From assembly GCA_041846575.1 (NCBI GenBank), contig JBGZFC010000098.1, positions 1-5,269 on the forward strand: 5,269 bases of DNA. Reading direction: 5' to 3'. The notes below the pieces were generated by a model. That model searched no databases. It was not told the origin of the DNA and saw only the letters and a list, made by a program, of their open reading frames with translations. The stretch is from JBGZFC01 sp041846575 (GTDB lineage Bacteria > Bacteroidota > Bacteroidia > Bacteroidales > Dysgonomonadaceae). Made by a program: the position numbers and the translations under genes. Positions 1 to 5,269 of the stretch are shown here, piece by piece (the first letter of the stretch is position 1; each line of letters begins with the position of its first letter).

Positions 1-340
1 AATTATAAAAAAGAGGAATATACGATAATTACAAATTTATTTAGTTATAAAAATGACTAAGAAATTATAACTTTTAGATATGAAAATTATAATATCGTGG
101 TCAATATATTAGATTTATGATTTAAAAGTTGTTGTAATGAGGTCTGTTTAGTAATCTAAAAAATATTTAGTTATTGAAGTGAATACAGTTCATTAATTCA
201 AAATGTATGTAGCTATTAAAACTTAATATATCCGTAAACTTTTATTTAAAAAATCTATAATACTGATAAAAATATAGTGATTTAGATTCTTTAAAGGTAT
301 AGAAATTTAATTTTTCTTATGACTAATAGATTTATATATA
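1..340. other. AT-rich intergenic region, no gene recognised
   Basis: This stretch lies beyond the terminator of the minus-strand operon. It is extremely AT-rich, clearly more so than the two genes, and stop codons are frequent in all frames on both strands. The few ATG codons open frames of only about ten codons or fewer. I see no tRNA, rRNA, CRISPR or insertion-sequence signature. One TAnnTTTG match reads leftwards at 32-39, but no TTG lies at a suitable distance upstream. An 11-base direct repeat (TATTTAGTTAT at 38-48 and 164-174) is the only internal repeat noted and may be chance in such DNA. The region probably separates this operon from whatever lies outside the window. Confidence 0.7.
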
Positions 341-377
341 AAAAAATACCCAAGTATTAAAAACTTGGGTATTTTTT
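341..377 (-). terminator. Rho-independent terminator of the SusC/SusD operon
   Basis: A perfect 15-base-pair inverted repeat (arms 341-355 and 363-377, 7-base loop at 356-362) starts 7 bases after the stop codon of the SusD-like gene. Read on the minus strand, the stem has an ACTTGGGTA-type core and is followed by a run of T, the classic form of an intrinsic terminator. Because the A and T tracts flank both sides, the hairpin could work in both directions. No plus-strand gene converges on it here. Its position closes the operon directly after the lipoprotein gene. Confidence 0.92.
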
Positions 378-384
378 AATTGGT

Positions 385-1977
385 TTAATATCCTGGATTA
401 TTAGGCTTTAATTTAGGATTTTTATCAATTGCTGATTGAGGTATAGGGAGTAAATAATGTTTAGATTCATCAAACTGACGAGTTTCAATCTCATTTGCTT
501 CAAGATTTAGATTAACATCATAATCTCCGTTGGCTTGTTGTGTTGTAAGTATTGTTCCTTTTTTTGTTCCATAGATTTTTTTGTTTAGAACTGTTGGAGC
601 AATTTTCCAGCGAAGAATATCCCATCTACGAACTCCTTCCATAGCTAACTCTACACGACGTTCATTGCGGATAAACTCACGTAAAGTTTCTTTTGTACCA
701 TATTTTGAAGTATCTACATTAGGCATTCCAGCTCTTGCACGCACTTTATTGAGTGCATTATATACTTCTGCTGAGGGTCCTGATACCTCATTGCTTGCTT
801 CGGCTATGGTTAGCAAAATTTCAGCATATCTGAATAGAAAAATATCAGCGCCTGAATTCCAATATCCTGATAAGTTATTGTCATAGCGATTTAAATACTT
901 ACGATAGTTATACCCTGTTTTAGAAGCATTATCAGCTTTGTTGTAATAATCAGCATTTCCTGATATGATAGAACCAAATGCTTTGCTTTGCCATAGCTGA
1001 CCAGGGTAAATAATGGTTGCTCTTAATCGAGGGTCTCTATTTTTATACGGATTAGCCTCATCATAGTCTCCTGTTGCCTTAGCTTCATCAATCGTTCTTC
1101 CGTCTGCCATTTGATAAGCATCAACTAAATCTTGTGTAGGCACTGCCGAAGACCAGCCTCCTACACCATTAGGAAGTAAAGGCACATAATCTATTTCATA
1201 TAAATCCTCTGTTTGTTGAATAGATAATATTACTTCCTTATTTTGTTCATTTTCGGGTTCAAATAACCCTGCATAACTTGGAAATAATTCATATCCCTCT
1301 ATTTGTTTTGCAATGCTTAATGCATTTGCAAAATCATCTCTATGCAAATATAATCGCATTAATAAAGTTTGAGCAGCTCCTTTGGTAATTTTCCCATATT
1401 CATCGCTTGAATAAGAAGCTGGCAATAGCGGGATAATCTCTTCTAACTCAGTTTTTATGAATCCATAGATTTCGTCGCTCATATTTCGAGGAACTTTTGA
1501 AGATTCAGGAGTGTCAAATACGTCTAAAACTAACGGTACAGCACCATAATTGATATGCATTAAGTAATAACGATAAGCTCTGATAAATCTGACTTGTGAT
1601 TTATATACATCTTTTGTAGAAGTATCAAGAAATGAGAGATTATCTATGTTTTTTAAAAACTCGTTGCACCGCACAATGGTTGTGTAGCTATAATAATTAA
1701 TGCCGGGATCAGCCGCAGTGATTGTTCCATTGGCTATTTTTCTCCAACCTTCGTGTGCGTGATAGTTGAAAGCATCATCAGAGAGGCAATCTGTTACCAA
1801 AATGTTATATCCGCTCTCAAAATCATTATAGCAAGCCGTTAGAGCAAGGTCAACTTCCTTTTTATTTTTCCAAAATATAGCTGGAGATAGCGCATCTTTC
1901 GGATAAGTATCTAAATCAGGAGCACAAGAAAATAAAAGGCTTGCGCTTAACACGGTTGTATATATTATTTTTTTCAT
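385..1977 (-). CDS. SusD/RagB-family nutrient-binding outer-membrane lipoprotein
   Basis: This 530-residue protein is expected to be the surface lipoprotein that caps the SusC-like barrel and captures substrate. Residues 1-17 form a short lipoprotein signal peptide (MKK start, hydrophobic core) ending in the lipobox LFSC, with C18 the predicted lipidated residue. The mature protein starts C-A-P-D-L-D. Acidic residues soon after the cysteine fit the surface-export signal described for Capnocytophaga and Flavobacterium lipoproteins. Family marks include the TPR-like helices around 130-150 (RFIRAYRYYLMHINYGAVPLV) and 200-225 (AAQTLLMRLYLHRDDFANAL). Others are the C-terminal FRYAEILLTIAEA at 382-394, RNERRVELAMEGVRRWDILRW at 437-457, and the closing YLLPIPQSAIDKNP to NPGY. 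Length is normal for the family. The gene starts 16 bases after the SusC-like stop, so the two are co-transcribed and probably translationally linked. The start has A at -3 and no Shine-Dalgarno sequence, normal for this phylum. The substrate (glycan or peptide) cannot be read from the sequence. Confidence 0.96.
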   Translation of the reverse strand: MKKIIYTTVLSASLLFSCAPDLDTYPKDALSPAIFWKNKKEVDLALTACYNDFESGYNILVTDCLSDDAFNYHAHEGWRKIANGTITAADPGINYYSYTTIVRCNEFLKNIDNLSFLDTSTKDVYKSQVRFIRAYRYYLMHINYGAVPLVLDVFDTPESSKVPRNMSDEIYGFIKTELEEIIPLLPASYSSDEYGKITKGAAQTLLMRLYLHRDDFANALSIAKQIEGYELFPSYAGLFEPENEQNKEVILSIQQTEDLYEIDYVPLLPNGVGGWSSAVPTQDLVDAYQMADGRTIDEAKATGDYDEANPYKNRDPRLRATIIYPGQLWQSKAFGSIISGNADYYNKADNASKTGYNYRKYLNRYDNNLSGYWNSGADIFLFRYAEILLTIAEASNEVSGPSAEVYNALNKVRARAGMPNVDTSKYGTKETLREFIRNERRVELAMEGVRRWDILRWKIAPTVLNKKIYGTKKGTILTTQQANGDYDVNLNLEANEIETRQFDESKHYLLPIPQSAIDKNPKLKPNNPGY

Positions 1978-1993
1978 TGTTCAATAAATTAAT

Positions 1994-4900
1994 TTAGAAA
2001 GTTAAACTTAATCCTACGGAATTTACCATAACAACAGGATAATCACTACCTCTACCAGAAGGAGCTTCTGGGTCGAACCCTTTTATGTAATTTGTGAGAG
2101 TGAAAAGGTTTTGTCCGCTATAATAAATGCGAAGGTTTTTCATTTTAAATCGTTCTAAGTGATGTGATGGAACATTATATCCTATTTGTAGGTTTTTCAA
2201 TCGTAGGTAATCAGTGCTTCTGAGCCAATATTCTAACGTATATGGTTGCGGCATACTTGTTCCTCTCATATTTCTTAGCTGAATTCGAGGAACGCTGGCA
2301 TTTATGTTATCAGGAGTCCATCGGTCTCTCCAAATAGAGGAAGGTTTTTCAGTATCACCTACCGCACCTCCGATAGCTACATAATCCATATATCCATAAC
2401 CTCCTAATGTTCCCTGAAATATGGCTAATAAATCAAAATTTTTGTACGCAAAACCGATGTTGAAACCATAATTATAGGTCGGGAATGAGCTTCCTAAAAC
2501 AGTTCTATCATCTGGCGTTACCTTTCCATCATTATTTATATCAACATAACGTAGGTCTCCTAATCGAACAGTTCCAACTTCGTTCTTAGCCCAAGAGGTT
2601 AAATCAGCATCAACTCTATAAAGCCCATCAGTTTTATAGCCATAGAAAGCGTCAATGGGTTCTCCTATGCGTCGAATGCGTCTTCCTGAAATAATTTCAT
2701 TCGTACCGGCTAATTCTAACAATTTATTTTTATTATAAGCTATGTTACCTCCGAAATTAAAGTCCACTTCTCCGAATTTGTCACGGTATTCGAGCGTAAG
2801 TTCGATTCCCTTGTTAGAAACCTTTCCGACATTATCGTAGTAATTACTTTTTGCAAAAGTTTCTGGTGAAGGAACATTCATAATAATCTCATAAGTGAGC
2901 TTATCATAATAATCAAGGGTCAAGTTTACCTTTTTGAATATGCTTAAATCCAATCCTACACCTTTGCTTTCCGTAGTTTCCCATTTCAGATTGGTGTTTC
3001 GAGCCTCAGCAATGGCAGCTCCGGAAGCGATATTGCTGTTGAAAGGATAATCATACCCCAAAGAAAGGGTAGGAATGGTCGGATAGTAAGAATTTGAGTT
3101 GTTATTAATCAAAGCATCTTGATTTCCTAATCTACCCCACGATATTCTGAATTTGATATTGTTGAAAATATCTCTAACACCCTCCATAAAGCGCTCTTCT
3201 GAGAGTCTCCACGCAGCAGATACCGATGGGAAAGCTCCCCAGCGGTTTTCTTTTGCAAAACGCGATGATGCGTCGTATCGTAAATTGGCTTCAAACAAAT
3301 AACGGTCAAGCAAAGTATAGTTTAACCTACCAAAATAGGAAATCATATTGAGCTCACGCGTGAAACCTTCGGCTTTCATTCCCTGAGTTGCCCCTCCATT
3401 GAGGTCTTCCAATACAGTAGATGGGAATTTTTCACGATATCCGAAGTTTTGCTTTAAGTTAAAGGTTTCAGTATGATACCCTGCCAGAGCGTGAAATGCG
3501 TGTACACCCAACGTTTTTGAATAGTCAATAGTAAAATCGGTGGTGAAACGTTGTTCAAAATTAGTTGTAATGTCTAATTTAGTAGGTCCGTGATATTTAG
3601 AAGGGCTATATTGCACTTCATTGTTTTTCCGATTGTAATCACGATTATAAGTGCGTAAAGAAATAGTTCCTTTAATTCGTAAATCTTCAATAGGTCTAAT
3701 TTCAAGAGCTCCTATTCCTAAGAAGAAATCACGACGTTCATTAATCTGTACTCCTTGGTCAATCCACGCAATGGGGTTTCCATCACCAATTGTGCCGTAT
3801 GTTCCGTCTTCATTTTTATATGGAATCCACGGAGCAATGCGATATGTTTGTCGAACAATCTGGTCAAGCCCTCCGCTAACATAAGCATTGTTAGGTTCTT
3901 CTCGATTTTGCCTTGTGAAGGACATATTCATCGTTCCGGTAAGCCATTTCAAAGGAGTCATATTCAAGTTTAAGCGAGCGTTGTACTGCTTTTTGCCCGT
4001 ATGTTTGATGATTCCTTCTTGGTTTTGGTATCCTAACGAAGCGCGATAGGTGTTTTTTTCGCTTCCTCCCGATAAAGAGATGTCGTGATTGTATTGAAGT
4101 CCTGAACCGCTATACAAAAGCCCTAACCAATCAGTATTTGGGTGCGTGTACGGTGATGTACCATTTCGGAAGAGCTCAATATCGGCATCGGTGAACCGGT
4201 TATCGCCTTCTGCTTTCAATAAAGAGGCATATTCTGCCGAATCCATATATTCAGGAAGTTTTGTAGGGGCTTGATAACCTACATTAGTGGAGTAAGTTAC
4301 GGAGAAAGTGTCTTTTTTTCCTGATTTCGTAGTAATCAAAATAACGCCATTGGCAGCTTTTGACCCATAAATGGCTGCTGAGGCAGCATCTTTCAGAACG
4401 GAGATAGATGCAATGTCATTCGGATTGATTTCATTCATCGTTGACTCCACTCCATCAACAATAACCATCGGATTTGAGTTGTTTAGCGTACCTACACCTC
4501 TTACACGTATGATGGCGCTATCGTTTCCGGGCAATCCACTCTGTTGATTGATATAAACACCAGGCAATAAACCAGCTAATCCCGAAGAAACATTGGTTAC
4601 AGGTCTGCTTTCAAGTAATTTACTGTCAACCGTAGCCACAGAACCTGTTAAGTTTACCTTCTTCTGAGTTCCGTAGCCCACAACAACTACATCGTCAAGC
4701 TGCTGCGCATCTTCTTTAAGTAACACATTGATAATTAATGACTTACCCCCCCCCATAGCAGTTACTCTTTTGGATTGGGTTTGAAAGCCAATAAAGCTAA
4801 ACTCCAATACATCGCCTTGTTGGGCTTGTATTTCATAGTTTCCGTCGAAGTCAGTAACTACACCTTGCGTTGTTCCTTTTACCACAACGTTAGCTCCTGG

Positions 4901-5008
4901 CAACGGACTGTTCATTTCATCGGTAACCTTTCCGGTTACTTTCACTTGCGCCGATAGCGGCAATGCCAAAAAAGCCAGCACAAGCAAATAAAATAATTGT
5001 TTGTTCAT
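1994..5008 (-). CDS. SusC/RagA-family TonB-dependent outer-membrane transporter
   Basis: This 1004-residue protein is a TonB-dependent importer that moves a nutrient captured by its SusD-like partner across the outer membrane. Residues 1-20 are a signal peptide with likely cleavage at LSA|Q. Residues about 22-98 are a carboxypeptidase-D regulatory-like domain (GKVTDEMNSPLPGANVVVKG, then DFDGNYEI). A TonB-box-like DDVVVVGYG lies near 105-113. The plug runs about 117-230 with the family signature LKDAASAAIYGSKAANGVILI. The rest is a 22-strand-type barrel ending VGLSLTF, with the terminal phenylalanine expected for Bam-assisted folding. I see no STN domain, so no FecA-type signalling. An EF-hand-like loop, DINNDGKVTPDD, lies at 823-834. 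No cysteines are seen. The length is normal for the family. The gene is first in the operon, about 25 bases below a Bacteroidota-type promoter. Oddity: nine consecutive G at codons 85-88 could make the reading frame unstable. Family assignment is secure; substrate is unknown. Confidence 0.97.
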   Translation of the reverse strand: MNKQLFYLLVLAFLALPLSAQVKVTGKVTDEMNSPLPGANVVVKGTTQGVVTDFDGNYEIQAQQGDVLEFSFIGFQTQSKRVTAMGGGKSLIINVLLKEDAQQLDDVVVVGYGTQKKVNLTGSVATVDSKLLESRPVTNVSSGLAGLLPGVYINQQSGLPGNDSAIIRVRGVGTLNNSNPMVIVDGVESTMNEINPNDIASISVLKDAASAAIYGSKAANGVILITTKSGKKDTFSVTYSTNVGYQAPTKLPEYMDSAEYASLLKAEGDNRFTDADIELFRNGTSPYTHPNTDWLGLLYSGSGLQYNHDISLSGGSEKNTYRASLGYQNQEGIIKHTGKKQYNARLNLNMTPLKWLTGTMNMSFTRQNREEPNNAYVSGGLDQIVRQTYRIAPWIPYKNEDGTYGTIGDGNPIAWIDQGVQINERRDFFLGIGALEIRPIEDLRIKGTISLRTYNRDYNRKNNEVQYSPSKYHGPTKLDITTNFEQRFTTDFTIDYSKTLGVHAFHALAGYHTETFNLKQNFGYREKFPSTVLEDLNGGATQGMKAEGFTRELNMISYFGRLNYTLLDRYLFEANLRYDASSRFAKENRWGAFPSVSAAWRLSEERFMEGVRDIFNNIKFRISWGRLGNQDALINNNSNSYYPTIPTLSLGYDYPFNSNIASGAAIAEARNTNLKWETTESKGVGLDLSIFKKVNLTLDYYDKLTYEIIMNVPSPETFAKSNYYDNVGKVSNKGIELTLEYRDKFGEVDFNFGGNIAYNKNKLLELAGTNEIISGRRIRRIGEPIDAFYGYKTDGLYRVDADLTSWAKNEVGTVRLGDLRYVDINNDGKVTPDDRTVLGSSFPTYNYGFNIGFAYKNFDLLAIFQGTLGGYGYMDYVAIGGAVGDTEKPSSIWRDRWTPDNINASVPRIQLRNMRGTSMPQPYTLEYWLRSTDYLRLKNLQIGYNVPSHHLERFKMKNLRIYYSGQNLFTLTNYIKGFDPEAPSGRGSDYPVVMVNSVGLSLTF
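4746..4754 (-). repeat. Poly-G tract (G9) inside the SusC-like coding sequence
   Basis: Nine C on the plus strand read as nine G in the coding strand, covering the last base of M85 and the glycine codons 86-88. The tract sits between the carboxypeptidase-regulatory-like domain and the TonB box. Read in frame, it gives MGGGKS. With ten G the next codon becomes TAA at once; with eight G the frame reads VSH and then TAA. Every length not differing by a multiple of three therefore truncates the protein near residue 88-91, before the plug and barrel. A homopolymer this long is exceptional for such AT-rich DNA and has the form of a slipped-strand contingency tract. The instability itself is inference. 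Confidence 0.8.
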
Positions 5009-5037
5009 AAAATTAATTGTTGTTTGTTAATAGGCTA

Positions 5038-5068
5038 CAAAATTACGTTAATTAGTATTTTTAAGCAA
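5038..5068 (-). promoter_or_regulatory. Bacteroidota-type promoter (-33 TTG, -7 TAATTTTG) for the SusC/SusD operon
   Basis: On the minus strand TAATTTTG at 5045-5038 matches the -7 consensus TAnnTTTG exactly. A TTG at 5068-5066 lies 20 bases upstream, within the spacing usual for the primary sigma factor of this phylum. Transcription would start around 5030-5033, leaving an A/T-rich leader of roughly 25 bases with no Shine-Dalgarno sequence. It is the only TAnnTTTG match reading toward the gene that I see in the upstream region. The start site is inferred from the consensus. Confidence 0.75.
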
Positions 5069-5084
5069 CTATTTAACGTAAATT
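5040..5084. promoter_or_regulatory. Imperfect inverted repeat over the promoter, candidate operator
   Basis: Arms at 5040-5056 and 5068-5084 are inverted copies matching at 15 of 17 positions, with a perfect 9-base core (TTACGTTAA at 5043-5051, TTAACGTAA at 5073-5081) and an 11-base spacer. The core centres are 30 bases apart, close to three helical turns. The left arm overlaps the -7 element, and the -33 TTG is split between the spacer and the first base of the right arm. The repeat lies upstream of the inferred transcription start, so it would act as DNA rather than as an RNA hairpin. Each core contains ACGT, the only CpG in otherwise A/T-dominated DNA here. The binding protein is unknown. 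Confidence 0.5.
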
Positions 5085-5269
5085 AATTTTCATAAATTTG
5101 ATAGAATGTTATTTTGAATGTAATTTGTTTATATTCAGTGGTTTATTCTTGTTTTTGATTTATTTATCTTTGTTAAAATAAATGTGAATTAGGAAATTAA
5201 TTTGTTAAATAAGATAAGATATATCCATTTTAAATGATATTTTTTTGTGTTTTGAAAGTAAAAATTAAC
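5085..5269. other. AT-rich upstream region, no gene recognised
   Basis: From the outer edge of the inverted repeat to the window end the DNA is very AT-rich, with no open frame of useful length and no RNA gene that I recognise. TAnnTTTG matches on the plus strand at 5093-5100 and 5165-5172 lack a well-placed TTG. A divergent promoter therefore cannot be supported. The palindrome AAATTAATTT occurs at 5080-5089 and 5194-5203. Whatever gene lies upstream, possibly a regulator of the operon, is outside the window. Confidence 0.6.

Noticed and set aside
32..39. Minus-strand TAAATTTG, a match to the -7 promoter box reading out of the window
   Set aside because: No TTG lies about 20 bases upstream, and TAnnTTTG matches are expected by chance in such AT-rich DNA.
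38..174. 11-base direct repeat TATTTAGTTAT at 38-48 and 164-174
   Set aside because: Two short A/T-rich copies without associated gene, target duplication or inverted ends do not support a mobile element or regulatory array.
581..886. Plus-strand open frame of 101 codons inside the SusD-like gene
   Set aside because: It lies wholly antisense to a well-supported gene, its protein has no recognisable family features, and it has no promoter or start context. It is a shadow frame.
1968..1974. Run of seven A at the start of the SusD-like gene as a second slippage tract
   Set aside because: Lysine-rich A runs are normal in signal peptides of AT-rich genomes, and similar seven-A runs occur elsewhere in the SusC-like gene. 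Length alone does not suggest a switch.
3651..3973. Two overlapping plus-strand open frames and, nearby, short frames at 3127-3309 (minus) and 4775-4957 (plus)
   Set aside because: All lie inside the SusC-like coding sequence in other frames, are short, and show no domain, signal peptide or operon context.
4740..4756. MGGGKS encoded by the G tract resembles a nucleotide-binding P-loop
   Set aside because: The Walker A spacing GxxxxGK[S/T] is not met and the segment is in a secreted N-terminal extension of an outer-membrane protein. The glycines are explained by the G run.
5165..5172. Plus-strand TATCTTTG, possible divergent promoter
   Set aside because: The nearest upstream TTG motifs are 7, 13 or about 37 bases away, not the usual spacing, and no downstream gene is visible before the window ends.

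Overview
The window is AT-rich DNA from a member of the Bacteroidota. It holds one complete minus-strand transcription unit: a SusC/RagA-family TonB-dependent outer-membrane transporter followed by its SusD/RagB-family surface lipoprotein partner. The phylum assignment rests on three things: the SusC-SusD pair, a promoter of the Bacteroidota TTG-N20-TAnnTTTG form, and the lack of Shine-Dalgarno-like sequence before either start codon. The very AT-rich intergenic DNA and the acidic residues after the lipoprotein cysteine suggest a flavobacterium, perhaps Capnocytophaga-like. That narrower placement is inference.

Layout from right to left, in the direction of transcription: 5085-5269 is AT-rich upstream DNA with no gene. 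At 5038-5084 a promoter is overlapped by a long imperfect inverted repeat that could be an operator. The SusC-like gene occupies 5008-1994, the SusD-like gene follows after 16 bases at 1977-385, and a strong intrinsic terminator lies at 377-341. From 340 to 1 there is very AT-rich DNA with no recognisable gene. Promoter, two genes and terminator are all present, so this looks like a stand-alone two-gene operon. No glycosidase, peptidase or regulator gene is inside the window, so the nutrient it imports cannot be named.

The expected division of labour is that of the SusCD 'pedal-bin' importer. The lipoprotein sits as a lid on the outer face of the barrel and captures an oligosaccharide or peptide. 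The transporter then moves it into the periplasm using TonB/ExbBD energy. The transporter has no N-terminal STN signalling domain, so FecA-type sigma/anti-sigma control through this protein is not expected.

The most notable observation is a run of nine G in the coding strand of the transporter gene (4746-4754). It lies in the N-terminal carboxypeptidase-regulatory-like extension, before the TonB box and plug. Changing the run to eight or ten G brings a stop codon within four codons. The tract therefore has the form of a slipped-strand phase-variation switch that would turn the transporter, and possibly the downstream gene, on and off. The second is the 15-of-17 inverted repeat covering the promoter, a candidate regulator site.
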